From JAJPKK01 sp963781195 (lineage in GTDB: Bacteria > Pseudomonadota > Alphaproteobacteria > Rhizobiales > Xanthobacteraceae): DNA of 64,000 bases. Shown piece by piece: positions 17,837 to 27,401 of this stretch (positions are counted from its first letter, which is position 1; every line of letters starts with the position of its first letter). The stretch is from assembly GCA_963781195.1 (NCBI GenBank), contig CAWAEZ010000005.1, positions 248,001 to 312,000 of the forward strand, written 5' to 3'. The notes beneath the pieces were generated by a model, which was not told the DNA's origin, did not search any database, and worked only from the letters and a program-made list of their open reading frames with translations. The translations under genes were made by a program, and so were the position numbers.

Positions 17837-18937
17837 TTGGCTTCGATCACATTCGACAGCGTATGGAAGCGGTACGGCAGCACGAACGCCGTGGAAAACC
17901 TCAACCTGGCATGCCCCGAGGGAGAGATGCTCGCCCTGCTCGGCCCGTCGGGCTGCGGCAAGAGCTCGACCATCAAGATGGCCGCCGGGGTCGAGGACGT
18001 CTCCGCCGGCGAAATCCTGTTCGGCGCCCGGCCGGTCTCGCGCCTCGGCCCGAAGGCCCGCAACGTCGCGATGGTGTTCGAGGATTATGCGCTCTATCCG
18101 CACATGTCGGTCCGGGAAAACGTCACCTTCCCGTTGACGGTGCGCGGACTGCCCGCGGCCGAGGTCAAGACCCGCGCCGACGAGGTGCTCGACCTGCTCG
18201 GTCTGCATCAGATCGCCGACCGTGGCGTGAGCACCCTGTCGGGCGGCGCCCAGCAGCGCATCGCCATCGGCCGGGCGCTGATCCGCGACCCCGATCTCAT
18301 TCTCTTCGACGAGCCACTGTCCCACCTCGACGCCGACATGAAGGTTCATCTGCGCAGCGAGATCAAGCGGCTGCAGAAGCTCACCGCCGTCACCTCGATC
18401 CTCGTGACTCACGACCAGACCGAGGCGACCGCGATGGCGGACCGCATCGCCGTGATGCGGGACGGCCTGTTGCAGCAGGTCGGGACGCCGCACGATCTCT
18501 ATGCGCATCCCGCCAACATGTTCGTCGCGCGGTTCATCGGCGAGCCGCCGATGAACCTGTTGCCGCTGCGCGCGGAGGGCGGCCGGCTGGTGGTCGCGGA
18601 CAGCGGATGGCCGCTCCCCATGGACGAGCGCCTGGCGCAGCTCGCCGCGCGGGCCCATGCCGACGAAACGCTGGTGGCCGGCGTGCGGCCGGAGCATGTG
18701 ACGATACGTCCGGACGCCGAGGACGGCTTCCCCGCCACGGTCGCGTATCGCGAGCCGCGCGGCGACGTCGACGTCATCATGGCGGCCCCGCGCGGCCGGC
18801 GCGGCGCCGCGGTCGCCGCCGAGGTGCCCGGACCGTCCCGCTACCGCGCCGACGACCTCGTCAGCGTGGCGTTCTCGCTGGCCCATATCTACCTGTTCGC
18901 CGGCGCCGGCGGCCGCAACCTCGACGTGGCGTCATGA
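17837..18937 (+). CDS. Carbohydrate-type ABC importer ATPase 1 (MalK/UgpC-like)
   Basis: 366 residues beginning at a TTG. ABC domain: Walker A GPSGCGKSS (36-44), signature LSGGA (134-138), Walker B LILFDEP (154-160) and switch His192 in LVTHDQTEA. The C-terminal TOBE-like regulatory region starts about residue 235. The Q-loop residue is Glu82 (VFEDYALYPHMS), where MalK-type proteins have Gln. It is the first gene of an importer with a second ATPase (ATGA overlap), a binding protein and two permeases. The two-ATPase arrangement recalls rhizobial glycerol or polyol importers, but the substrate is unknown. Confidence 0.9.
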   Translation: MASITFDSVWKRYGSTNAVENLNLACPEGEMLALLGPSGCGKSSTIKMAAGVEDVSAGEILFGARPVSRLGPKARNVAMVFEDYALYPHMSVRENVTFPLTVRGLPAAEVKTRADEVLDLLGLHQIADRGVSTLSGGAQQRIAIGRALIRDPDLILFDEPLSHLDADMKVHLRSEIKRLQKLTAVTSILVTHDQTEATAMADRIAVMRDGLLQQVGTPHDLYAHPANMFVARFIGEPPMNLLPLRAEGGRLVVADSGWPLPMDERLAQLAARAHADETLVAGVRPEHVTIRPDAEDGFPATVAYREPRGDVDVIMAAPRGRRGAAVAAEVPGPSRYRADDLVSVAFSLAHIYLFAGAGGRNLDVAS

Positions 18938-20109
18938 ACGCGCATCCGGGGACGCTGCGCGCAGGCGGCGCCGATGTCGTCGGCGATCTCGAGCTGCGCG
19001 GCATCTGCAAGAATTTCGGCACCGTGGCTGCGCTGCAGGCGGTGTCCCTGCTCGTGCGGCCGGGCGAACTGCTGGCGGTCACGGGCCCTTCGGGGGCCGG
19101 CAAGACGACGCTGTGCCGGGTCATCGCCGGCTTGGAGCTGCCGGAGAAGGGGCACTGCCGGATCGCAGGCCGGGACGTCGACGCGGTTCCCGCCGGCCGG
19201 CGCCGCATCGCCTACATGTTCGAGTCCTATGCGCTCTACCCGCACATGACGGTGCGCGCCAACGTCATGTCGCCGCTGATCGCGCCCAACGGGCGCGGCG
19301 CCGACGGCGCTGTCGTCGATCGCCTTCTCGAGCTCCTCGAAATCCGCGAGCTCGGCGAACGGCTGCCGTCGCAGCTCTCCGGCGGTCAGAAGCAGCGGGT
19401 GGCGCTGGCGCGCGTCCTGGTGCAGCAGCCGGCGGTGACCCTGCTCGACGAGCCGATCTCGCATCTCGACGCCCAGCTTCGCCACAAATTGCGGCGCGAG
19501 GTTCGCGGCCTCATCACGGCCAAGCCCTCGCCGACCGTGTGGTGCACGCCGGATGCCATGGAGGCGTTGTCGGTCGGCGACCGCGTCGCCGTCATCGTGC
19601 AGGGCGCGATCGAGCAGATCGGGGTGCCGGAGGAGATCTGGCGGCGGCCGGCGACGGTCCGCGTTGCGCGTCTCGTCGGCGACCCGCCGATGAATCTTCT
19701 GCCGGGGCACCTGGAGGCAGGACATTTCGTCAGCGCCACGCTGCGCGTGGCGCTGCCGCCGGCGCTCGCGAAGGCGACTGCGCATCTCGGCGAACGCGCC
19801 GCGGTCGTGCTCGGCGTGCGCGCCGACCTGCTCGACGTCGTGGCGGCCGGAGCGCCGTCGAGCGCCGCGGTCGAGGTCTATTCCTACGAGCCGTTCGGCC
19901 GCTATGCCGTGGTGAGCGTCCGGCTCGGCGACACGATCATCAAGGCGAAGACGCGCAGCGCCGCGCCGGCCGAGATCGGAGCCTCCGCGGGGCTCGTCCT
20001 GCCGTCGTCCGGATTCGTGCTGTTCGACGCGGACAGCGGAAAAATCATCGCGTCCGACGCTGCCGATGCCGGCGGCGCCGGACCGATTTCAAGATTGCCG
20101 GGAAGCTAG
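18934..20109 (+). CDS. Carbohydrate-type ABC importer ATPase 2, degenerate switch region
   Basis: 391 residues. Walker A GPSGAGKTT (51-59), signature LSGGQ (148-152) and Walker B TLLDEP (169-174) are intact. The Q-loop Gln is Glu97 (MFESYALYPHMT). The switch-loop histidine is replaced by Pro206 in TVWCTPDAMEA, where MalK has THDQ.EA. The H-loop is normally needed for ATP hydrolysis, so this subunit may bind but poorly hydrolyse ATP and work as the silent half of a heterodimer with the preceding ATPase. The C-terminal TOBE-type domain is present. Its start overlaps the stop of ATPase 1, which supports a 1:1 complex. Confidence 0.9.
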   Translation: MNAHPGTLRAGGADVVGDLELRGICKNFGTVAALQAVSLLVRPGELLAVTGPSGAGKTTLCRVIAGLELPEKGHCRIAGRDVDAVPAGRRRIAYMFESYALYPHMTVRANVMSPLIAPNGRGADGAVVDRLLELLEIRELGERLPSQLSGGQKQRVALARVLVQQPAVTLLDEPISHLDAQLRHKLRREVRGLITAKPSPTVWCTPDAMEALSVGDRVAVIVQGAIEQIGVPEEIWRRPATVRVARLVGDPPMNLLPGHLEAGHFVSATLRVALPPALAKATAHLGERAAVVLGVRADLLDVVAAGAPSSAAVEVYSYEPFGRYAVVSVRLGDTIIKAKTRSAAPAEIGASAGLVLPSSGFVLFDADSGKIIASDAADAGGAGPISRLPGS

Positions 20110-20179
20110 GGCCGATCGCGGCCGGCAGCCGGCGGGCCCCCACCCGCCGCGGGCCGCGACATACACAGGAGAACAGGAC

Positions 20180-21583
20180 ATGGCATCACGATCTCACGGC
20201 TGGGCATGGGCGGGCGCGGCGACGCTCGCCGCGGTCGTCGCGACAGCCTCGGCGGCTCATGCCCAATCGTTCTACGCGGAAGCGGCGAAGCCCTACAAAG
20301 GCACGACGATCCGGGTTCTGGACGAGATCACGCCGCTCCAGGAGACGCTCACGAAAATCGTGCCGGACTTCACCAAGGAGACCGGCATCAACGTCGAGTG
20401 GGAGCTTCTCAACCACTTCGAGGTCATCAACAAGGGGCAGGCGGACATGCTGTCGGGCCGCGGCTATTACGATGCCGTCATGCTCCACGGCTTCCAGTAC
20501 GGGCCGATGCTGGCGGCGGGCGTCGTGCTGCCGCTCGACGATCTGATCAAGAACGCCAAGCTGTCCAATCCGGCGCTCGATAGCGCCGACTTCATTCCGA
20601 AGCCGTACAAGTCGCTCGCCTTTTATGGCGGCAAGCAATACAGCTTCATCAATTGGGCTTACAATCAGGTCTATTGGGCGCGGGCCGATCTCCTCGGCGA
20701 TCCGGGCGAGCAGGCGGCGTTCAAGGCGAAGTACGGCTACGATCTCGCGCCGGCCAAGACCTTCGACCAGATGCGCGACATTGCCGAGTTCTTCACCCGC
20801 AAGAAGGGCGCGATGCTGGCCGGCAAGCCGCTGGAGGCGGACTTCTACGGCATCGTGCTCGAAGGCATCAAGGGAGGGTCGACCTTCCTCTCCATGTGGG
20901 GCAACTACATCAAGAACTACGGCGGCGACATCGTCGACGCGAGCGGCAAGCCGACGTTCAACACGCCGGAGAATCTGGCCGGCATCAAGATGTGGGCGTC
21001 GCTGTGGAAGTTCGCCCCGCCCGGCACCGCCGAAGCCTCGCTGATCGACGTGCCGACCATCATGGGCAACGGCATCGCGGCCCAGACGATCGCATGGTCG
21101 GACTTCGTGCTCGGCATCGACCAGCCCGGCAAATCTCCTTATGCGGGCAAGTTCGTCTACGGCTCGATCCCAACGGTTCCCGGCCACGAGGCGGCGCGTG
21201 CCGCCGATGCGGAGCCCTCGGGCACCGTCATCAACGCCTCGAGCAAGCATCCCGAAGCGACGTTCCTGTTCATGCAATGGCTCGTCGACAAGAGCACGCA
21301 GGAGAAGTTGATCAAGGCCGGCCACGGCGGCGTTCCCATCCGCACCAGCTCGTGGGCGATGCCCGAGCTTTCGGGCGGGCCGCTGAAGGGCCTTTTCGTC
21401 GCAATGAAGAGCACCCTCGACGTCGCCACGGCGAAGCCGAAGATGCCGAAGTTCTTCGAGATCTACGACGAGCTGTCGGGCCTCTCGCAGGAGATCGGCC
21501 TCGGCAAGGTGTCGCCCGAGGACGGCGCCAAGCGCGGGCAGGAGATCATGGTGAAGTACTGCGGCCAGAAGTGCATGCTGTAG
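20180..21583 (+). CDS. ABC importer substrate-binding protein, family 1 (sugar type)
   Basis: 467 residues with a Sec signal peptide (cleavage predicted after ATASAAHA). It begins at the ATG at 20180, behind the ribosome site CAGGAG. The mature part has the periplasmic binding-protein fold of the maltose/glycerol-3-phosphate class (IRVLDEITPLQETLTKIVPDFTKETGINVEWELL; later FLFMQWLVDKSTQEKL). Two cysteines near the C-terminus (KYCGQKCML) could form a disulfide. It is the third gene of the 17837-23518 importer. The substrate cannot be told from sequence; neighbours suggest a polyol, sugar acid or amide-containing compound. Confidence 0.9.
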   Translation: MASRSHGWAWAGAATLAAVVATASAAHAQSFYAEAAKPYKGTTIRVLDEITPLQETLTKIVPDFTKETGINVEWELLNHFEVINKGQADMLSGRGYYDAVMLHGFQYGPMLAAGVVLPLDDLIKNAKLSNPALDSADFIPKPYKSLAFYGGKQYSFINWAYNQVYWARADLLGDPGEQAAFKAKYGYDLAPAKTFDQMRDIAEFFTRKKGAMLAGKPLEADFYGIVLEGIKGGSTFLSMWGNYIKNYGGDIVDASGKPTFNTPENLAGIKMWASLWKFAPPGTAEASLIDVPTIMGNGIAAQTIAWSDFVLGIDQPGKSPYAGKFVYGSIPTVPGHEAARAADAEPSGTVINASSKHPEATFLFMQWLVDKSTQEKLIKAGHGGVPIRTSSWAMPELSGGPLKGLFVAMKSTLDVATAKPKMPKFFEIYDELSGLSQEIGLGKVSPEDGAKRGQEIMVKYCGQKCML

Positions 21584-21611
21584 GGTGACGGCTCAGGGGA
21601 GCCCTTCCCTT

Positions 21612-21735
21612 TCGCTGTCATGCCCCGCGAAAGCGGGGCAACCAGCACTTGCCTGTGCCACGATCGGTTCTGCGACGGTGCCCGAATCGCAGTCCGGTGG
21701 CTCCTGGATCGCCCGGTCGAGCCGGGCGACGACGA
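21612..21735. repeat. Dispersed palindromic repeat inside the importer operon
   Basis: The 177-bp gap between binding protein and first permease holds two hairpins: GCCCCGC-gaaa-GCGGGGC (21622-21639) and TCGCCCGG/CCGGGCGA (21709-21729), joined by a segment with gaatcgcagtccggtgg. The same element occurs in reverse orientation at about 34440-34550. It may tune downstream permease expression as an mRNA stem-loop. Confidence 0.65.
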
Positions 21736-21760
21736 CACGGGCGCGCAACGAGAACGACCC

Positions 21761-22687
21761 ATGGCGCTGACTGGCGACGCAGCCGAGCTCGCGAGACCGG
21801 CCGAACCCCGCAAGCGGCTCGCGATCATCTGGTATCCGTACCTCCTGATCGCGCCGACCATGCTGGTGCTCACCGTGGTGTCGCTGGTGCCGTTCATCTA
21901 CGCGGCATATCTCAGCGTCCACCAGGCGAAGTACGGGCGCGTCACCGATTTCGTCGGGGTCGACAACTACATCTCGCTGTTCACCGACGGACGGTTCTGG
22001 AATGCCATGATCGTCGCGGTGATTTTCGTCGCGATCGCGGTGCCGATCGAGTTCATGGTGGGACTCGCCGGCGCGCTCGTCCTCAATCAGAACATAAGGG
22101 GGCGGTCGATCCTCGTCCCGCTGCTGTTCCTGCCGGCGATGATGGCGCCCATCGTCGTCGGGCTGTTGTGGAAGATCATGCTGGCCGGCTCGTGGGGCTT
22201 CATCTCCTACAACGTGCTCGAGCGGTTCGGGCTGATCGGGAGCACCTCGGTGTTCGCCTCGCCGAACCTCGCGCTCTACGCCCTGATCTTCGTCGACATC
22301 TGGCAGTGGACGCCGTTCATGATGCTCGCGTTCTTCGCCGGTCTGCAGGCGCTTCCGCTCGGTCCCTACCGGGCTGCCGCGGTCGACGGCGCGAGCAGTC
22401 TCCAGATCTTCTTCCGCCTGACTTTGCCGATGCTGACGCCGCTGCTCGCGGTGGTCGGGCTGCTGCGGCTGATCGATGCGTTCAAGATCTTCGACACCGT
22501 GTTCATCCTGACCGGCGGCGGTCCGGGCACGTCGACCGAAACTCCGAGCATGCTCGCCTACAAGATGACATTCGAATTCTGGAACATCGGCGAGGCTTCG
22601 GCGCTGGCGATCATCGTATGGGTCGCGTTCTTCGCCTTCTGCAGCGTTTTCTACCACATCGCCAAGAACCGGCTCAACGCGTTCTGA
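21761..22687 (+). CDS. ABC importer permease 1 (MalF/UgpA-like)
   Basis: 308 residues with six predicted membrane helices and the binding-protein-dependent transport inner-membrane domain. The EAA-type coupling loop reads YRAAAVDGASSLQIFFRLTLPMLTP (about residues 205-229). Start at 21761 (MALTGDAAELARPAEPRKR), after the repeat element. It forms the membrane channel with permease 2; the genes are 9 bp apart. The N-terminal soluble stretch is short, as in UgpA-type rather than MalF-type permeases. Confidence 0.92.
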   Translation: MALTGDAAELARPAEPRKRLAIIWYPYLLIAPTMLVLTVVSLVPFIYAAYLSVHQAKYGRVTDFVGVDNYISLFTDGRFWNAMIVAVIFVAIAVPIEFMVGLAGALVLNQNIRGRSILVPLLFLPAMMAPIVVGLLWKIMLAGSWGFISYNVLERFGLIGSTSVFASPNLALYALIFVDIWQWTPFMMLAFFAGLQALPLGPYRAAAVDGASSLQIFFRLTLPMLTPLLAVVGLLRLIDAFKIFDTVFILTGGGPGTSTETPSMLAYKMTFEFWNIGEASALAIIVWVAFFAFCSVFYHIAKNRLNAF

Positions 22688-22696
22688 GGGATTCCC

Positions 22697-23518
22697 ATGC
22701 GCAACAGCAGCAGCACCAGCCTGCTTTGGACGACGGTCGCCCTGGTCTACGGGGCGGTGGTCTTGTTTCCGATCTTCTGGATCGCCACCATGGCGGTGAA
22801 ACCCAACCAGGTGATGTTCGCGCGGCCGACGGTCTTCGTCTTCACCCCGACCTTGGAGCACTTTCAATATGTCCTCGAGCAGGGCTTCCAATGGAATCTG
22901 GTGACGTCGCTCATCGTGAGCGCGGTCTCGACGGCGCTGGTGGTGATCATCGGAACGCCGGCTGCCTACGCGTTTGCGCGCTTCGAGATGAAGGGGAAGG
23001 ACGACCTGTTCCTGTTCATTCTCGCGACGCGGATGGCGCCGCCGGTCTGTCTCGTCATCCCGTTCTACCTGATCTTCGCCAAGATCGGCCTGATCGATTC
23101 CTACATCGGGCTGACGATCGCCTACATGACATTCAACCTCTCGTTCTATGTCTGGGTGTTGCGCAGCTTCTGCCGTGATCTCCCGGTCGAACTCGAGGAG
23201 GCCGCCGAGCTCGAGGGCTGGTCGAAACCGCAGATCTTTCGTCGCATCGTGTTCCCGCTCCTGCGCAACGGCGTCATCGCGACCGCGGTGCTCTGCTTCA
23301 TCTTCGCCTGGAACGAATTCCTGTTCGCCTTCATGCTCGGAGGCAAGGCAGTCCAGACCTTGCCGGTTTCGATTCCGAAGCTGATCACGACCCAGGGCGT
23401 GCGCTGGGGCGAGATGGCGGTGGTCGGCATCGTCGCGCTGCTGCCGGTGTTTCTGGTGGTGGTGTTCCTGCAGCGCCACATCGTTCGCGGGCTGACGCTC
23501 GGCGCCGTGAAGGGCTAG
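22697..23518 (+). CDS. ABC importer permease 2 (MalG/UgpE-like)
   Basis: 273 residues with six membrane helices. The coupling loop is LEEAAELEGWSKPQIFRRIVFPLLRNG (about residues 170-196) and the late segment is FIFAWNEFLFAFMLGGKAVQTLPV, typical of MalG/UgpE permeases. It ends the importer operon. The broken acetamidase follows 44 bp later on the same strand, suggesting that the operon once included an amide-hydrolysing step. Confidence 0.92.
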   Translation: MRNSSSTSLLWTTVALVYGAVVLFPIFWIATMAVKPNQVMFARPTVFVFTPTLEHFQYVLEQGFQWNLVTSLIVSAVSTALVVIIGTPAAYAFARFEMKGKDDLFLFILATRMAPPVCLVIPFYLIFAKIGLIDSYIGLTIAYMTFNLSFYVWVLRSFCRDLPVELEEAAELEGWSKPQIFRRIVFPLLRNGVIATAVLCFIFAWNEFLFAFMLGGKAVQTLPVSIPKLITTQGVRWGEMAVVGIVALLPVFLVVVFLQRHIVRGLTLGAVKG

Positions 23519-23562
23519 CGCGTGAGATCGAGGGAGAGGAATTCTTTGGGTGAGGGCAGGCG

Positions 23563-24520
23563 ATGACGACTCATCATTTGCCGGCGACGGCCGGACACGG
23601 TGCGCTGGGGCTTCTGGGACGGATCGCTCGACGCCGGTGCTGACGATCGCCTCCGGAGATACCGTCACGATCGACACTTTGTCGGGCGAGCCGCAGGATA
23701 TCCCGGAGCCGGCAGCCGGACTTACGGTGCTGCGCAGACCATCGCGAGGTGCTCGCCAAAGGTCCCGGCGGCCCGGGCCCGCACTTCCTCACGGGTCCCA
23801 TCGCGGTCGCCGGCGCCAAGCCCGGCGACGTGCTGGAGGTTCGCATCCAAAAGATCGAATGGCGCCAGGATTGGGGCTGGAACCTGCAGGTGCCGCTGCT
23901 CGGCACGCTGCCGGAGGATTTCCCCGAATTGCGCCGCATCCACATCCCGCTCGATCGCGCGCGCAACACGGCGCGGATGCCGTGGGGACAGGAGCTCGCC
24001 CTCGAGCCGTTCTTCGGCAATTTCGGCGTGGCGCCGCCGCCGCAGTGGGGGCGACTGTCGTCGAAGGAGCCGCGCGCATTCGGCGGCAACATGGACAACA
24101 AGGAGCTCGGCGTCGGCACCACGGTCTATTTCCCGGTGTTCGTCGGAAGGCGCGCTGTTCTCGGCGGGCGACGGCCATGCCCTCCAGGGCGACGGCGAGG
24201 TCTGCCTGACCGCCATCGAAACGGCGCTCACCGGCACGTTCGAGTTCATCCTTCGCAACGACATGAAGCTCACCTTGCCGCGCGCCGAGCAGGCCGACGC
24301 CTGGATCACCATGGGGTTCGACGAAGACCTCGACGACGCCGTCAAGCACGCGTTGCGCGACATGATCAAGCTGATCGGGGAACATTCCGGGCTCTCGCCG
24401 CAAGACGCCTACACGCTGTGCTCCCTCGCAGCGGACCTGCGCGTGACCCAGACGGTCGACGGCAACAAGGGCATCCACTGCGTGCTGGCCAAAGCCATGC
24501 TGCCGGCGAAGCGCGCCTAG
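23563..24520 (+). pseudogene. Acetamidase/formamidase remnant (four frameshifts)
   Basis: The sequence encodes most of an acetamidase/formamidase (FmdA/AmdA family, ammonia release from short amides), but the reading frame changes four times. MTTHHLPATAG starts at 23563; RWGFWDGSL is in another frame; PVLTIASGDTVTIDTLSG in a third; HREVLAKGPGGPGPHFLTGP to NKELGVGTTVYFPVFV in a fourth segment; and EGALFSAGDGHALQGDGEVCLTAIETALTGTF to the end in a fifth. Shifts lie near 23595, 23635, 23750 and 24150; the last is an extra G in gtcggaagg. Neighbours on both sides are intact, which favours real decay over poor sequence, though errors cannot be excluded. Confidence 0.85.
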
Positions 24521-24658
24521 CTAAAACCGCTCAAGCGTAAGGATAGGCCCCTCTCCCGACCTTCACCCGCATGCGGGGCGAACGAGCAGACGCGCCGTCC
24601 ACCCAATCGAAAATATTCGCATCGCCAGCGAAGCACGCGACCTGAAACGACACGACGT

Positions 24659-25381
24659 TCACGGCACCTCGGGCTGTGTTTCGGTCATCGGCCGCCAGCC
24701 GTCGGCGTCGCGGCGGAACAGCGGGCAGCCGAACACGGCACGTACCGATGGTGGGTGCGCCAGCGATCGCAGGGCGGCTTCCCAGCGGTTGGTCTGTTTC
24801 ATCGCGACGATCAGGTCGACGCTCGCGACATCGATCGTTTGCAGCAGGCGCACCGCCGCCACAGCGGTCGAGCCGGTTGAGATGGCATCGTCGACCACCG
24901 CCACCCTGCGGCCTTCGAGCAGGGTGCGCAGGTTCGGGTCGAGACGCAGCCGCCGACCCTCGGGCGTGGTGATCGAGGAAACCGGTTGCGACAGCGCGTC
25001 GTCGTACCAGAACTTGCGCGAGTAGCCGAGCGGCACATAGCGCTCCTGGCCGAGCCGCGCGGCGACCAGCGCCGCAAAGGCGAGGCCCAAGGTCGGGAGG
25101 CCGACCAGGATCTCGGGCGCGAGCAACCGCGCCTGGGTCTCCATGTGACCGGCGAGCGCGGCGATGACGGCGTGCGAGGCCTGGTTGGCGATGAGCGATG
25201 CCACCGCATGGCCGCCGTCCGGGAGGCGGCGCAGCGGCAGGACGAGCACGCGCCCGCACGGCAGGCGGACAGGATAGCCGAAACGATGGGGCGGCGCGGC
25301 GGAAAAGCGGGCCGGGATGTCCGCTGTCAGGTCCTGCCAGTAAGAGACGGTCAACTCCGTGAAGAACTCATCCCCCTCCAT
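24659..25381 (-). CDS. Phosphoribosyltransferase-family protein
   Basis: 240 residues. The type I PRTase PRPP loop is clear: VAVVDDAISTGSTAVAAV (about residues 158-175), and an upstream IGLP-like stretch (EILVGLPTLGLAFAALVAARLG) matches the purine/pyrimidine PRTase fold. The long N-terminal part and the sequence YSRKFWYDDALSQPVSSITTPEG (hood region) are not typical of apt or pyrE. Likely a salvage or regulatory PRTase of unknown base specificity. The 24521-24658 gap before it holds a decayed palindromic repeat fragment (about 24545-24590). Confidence 0.75.
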   Translation of the reverse strand: MEGDEFFTELTVSYWQDLTADIPARFSAAPPHRFGYPVRLPCGRVLVLPLRRLPDGGHAVASLIANQASHAVIAALAGHMETQARLLAPEILVGLPTLGLAFAALVAARLGQERYVPLGYSRKFWYDDALSQPVSSITTPEGRRLRLDPNLRTLLEGRRVAVVDDAISTGSTAVAAVRLLQTIDVASVDLIVAMKQTNRWEAALRSLAHPPSVRAVFGCPLFRRDADGWRPMTETQPEVP

Positions 25382-25502
25382 GGCGCGGCCTCACGATGGT
25401 GCGTCGGCGTGCAGTGGCGTCCTGCACCGGCCGCGGCGGCGCGCAAGTACCATGCCCGCGCGGGTCGGCGCGGACGTTCATGTCCACGGGCTCATGCCGG
25501 TC

Positions 25503-27257
25503 TCATTTGCGCAGGATTCCCACATACACCGTGTTGGATGCGCCGCCGTCGGGCGGCGGGGTGAACACGTGGATCGCGACCGAGCGATGGCCGATGATGC
25601 CGCTGTCCTGGGTCGGCCCCGGAAGGGTGAAGGGATCAGGAGACGCCCGTGCAACCACGCCGGCGGGAAGATCAAACTCCAGCCGCTGCGGGTCGCGGAA
25701 CGTGGTCTTGACGGTGATGCCGTCGACCCGCACCAGCGATGTGGTCGCAAATCCGCTTCCCTCCAGCACGACGTGGACGGGAGAGGTCCCTTCCGTCACC
25801 CGGCTGGGCTCGATCCGGCTGATCGTCGACGCGAGGTTCGATCCGACGATGGGGCGCCCGGGCCGCGCCGCGGTGAAATACGCCGGATGGTAGCCGAGCT
25901 CGACCCAGTGGCCGTTCTTCATCACGCGCTCGATCTTCTTCGTGTTCGAGATGTCGGTCAGGGGATCGGCGCTCACCACGACGAGGTCGGCGAAGCTGCC
26001 GGGGCGGATGGAACCGATTTTCGCGCGGCCGCGGGCGCCGTTCTTGCCCTCCAGCAATTCCGCGGGCCATGACGTCGCGGCCTTCAGCGCCTGCATGGGG
26101 GTGAGGCCGGCTTCCTCGACCAGGATCGCCATCTCGTGGTGGATGCTCAGTCCCGGCATCCCGCCGGCGAGGGTGTCGGTGCCGGCGTGGATCTTGCCGC
26201 CCGCCGCCACGTATCGCTTGGTGAAATCGAGGGCGTTCCCGAACCCCGCTTCGAAATCCTTGCGATCGGCCGCCGACAGGCGACTGATCCACGGCGTGTT
26301 CTCGTAGCGGGAGGAAAAATTCTTGATCTGCCGCTGCCTGCCGAGGATCCCGTCCGCGACATTGCGGGGAACGTAGCTGAGGTCGAGGTTGCTCAAGAGG
26401 CGGTAGTCCTCGAGCTCGCGCTCCAGGGCGCGCTTGCTCATGCCGCCCCATTCGTATTGCAGCGTCGGATTGAGCGCGGCGCCGCGGCCGATCGCATCCG
26501 CGATCATGGCGTCGAGCTTCGTCGAGCCGACGAGCAAAGTTGCCCAGGTCGACAACTTGCCTTGCCGAAACGACCGCAGCTCGTCGGGCGACATCAAGGC
26601 CTCCGCGAAACCCCAGATGTGCTCGACGATGTCCATGCCGTCGCGTACCGAGCCCGGCGCATCGTCGGTATGGCCGAAGATCACGTAGCCGGCCTTATGG
26701 GCCTCGTCGGCCGCGATCGCATAGGCGCGCGCGCTCTTGTCGGTGTATTGGGAGAACCATGCGAAGTCGGGCTCGGTCTGCAGCCAGTTTCGCACCATCT
26801 GGCGCAGCTCCGCCTCGCTGGCGTTCTCGGGAAACACCAGCCGGCCGCCGGGATGGAACATGCGCGGAATGTCGTCGGCCTGCTGGCTTCGGGTCCGCAA
26901 CGCCTTGGGCACGTTATCGAGCGCGACCACGGACGTGACGCCGTGGTTGACGTAGAGCTCGCCCATGTACTCTTCCCAGTGCACATGAGAATCGAACAAT
27001 CCGGGGAAGATGAATTTGCCGGCAAGATCGATCACCTGGGCGTCAGCAGGCGGGGCCGCGCCGGCTGGCGGCAGGTCGCGGATGACGCTCCCCTCGATCA
27101 GCACGGAACGGCCTCGCAGCGGCACGTCGGAGACCCCGTCGATGATGGTCGCCCCGGTGATGAGGAGAGTTGGGGCCTGCGTCTGGCAGAATGCCGGTGC
27201 GGTGCAGGCGAGAAGACCAACGACCAGACAGCAGAGCAAGCCTCGGATGCGCATCAT
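25503..27257 (-). CDS. Exported amidohydrolase-family protein
   Basis: 584 residues with a signal peptide (MMRIRGLLCCLVVGLLACTAPAFCQ), so probably periplasmic or lipid-anchored. The amidohydrolase core starts with TLLITGATIIDGVSDVPLRG and the metal motif GLFDSHVHWEE (about 87-97). Further metal-site candidates are GHTDDAP and HAGTDTLAGGMPGLSIHHEM, and the C-terminal signature is KIGSIRPGSFADLVVVSADPLTDI. An extra ~130-residue C-terminal domain (from RIEPSRVTEG) is beta-rich and IPT-like in feel. It lies 144 bp downstream of livF on the same strand and may be expressed with the Liv-type importer. Confidence 0.85.
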   Translation of the reverse strand: MMRIRGLLCCLVVGLLACTAPAFCQTQAPTLLITGATIIDGVSDVPLRGRSVLIEGSVIRDLPPAGAAPPADAQVIDLAGKFIFPGLFDSHVHWEEYMGELYVNHGVTSVVALDNVPKALRTRSQQADDIPRMFHPGGRLVFPENASEAELRQMVRNWLQTEPDFAWFSQYTDKSARAYAIAADEAHKAGYVIFGHTDDAPGSVRDGMDIVEHIWGFAEALMSPDELRSFRQGKLSTWATLLVGSTKLDAMIADAIGRGAALNPTLQYEWGGMSKRALERELEDYRLLSNLDLSYVPRNVADGILGRQRQIKNFSSRYENTPWISRLSAADRKDFEAGFGNALDFTKRYVAAGGKIHAGTDTLAGGMPGLSIHHEMAILVEEAGLTPMQALKAATSWPAELLEGKNGARGRAKIGSIRPGSFADLVVVSADPLTDISNTKKIERVMKNGHWVELGYHPAYFTAARPGRPIVGSNLASTISRIEPSRVTEGTSPVHVVLEGSGFATTSLVRVDGITVKTTFRDPQRLEFDLPAGVVARASPDPFTLPGPTQDSGIIGHRSVAIHVFTPPPDGGASNTVYVGILRK

Positions 27258-27401
27258 GTCCTCCCGGAGCGGGCTTTTTTACGTGTCGTGATGGTCATGG
27301 TAGCCAATCCGGCGACATTCCTCACCGGAATTCGGAGCCCTGCGGTCCGCGGCGGCACCCTTGCGCGGCAACGGTTTTGGGAGGGCGCGCCGTCCTCCGC
27401 C

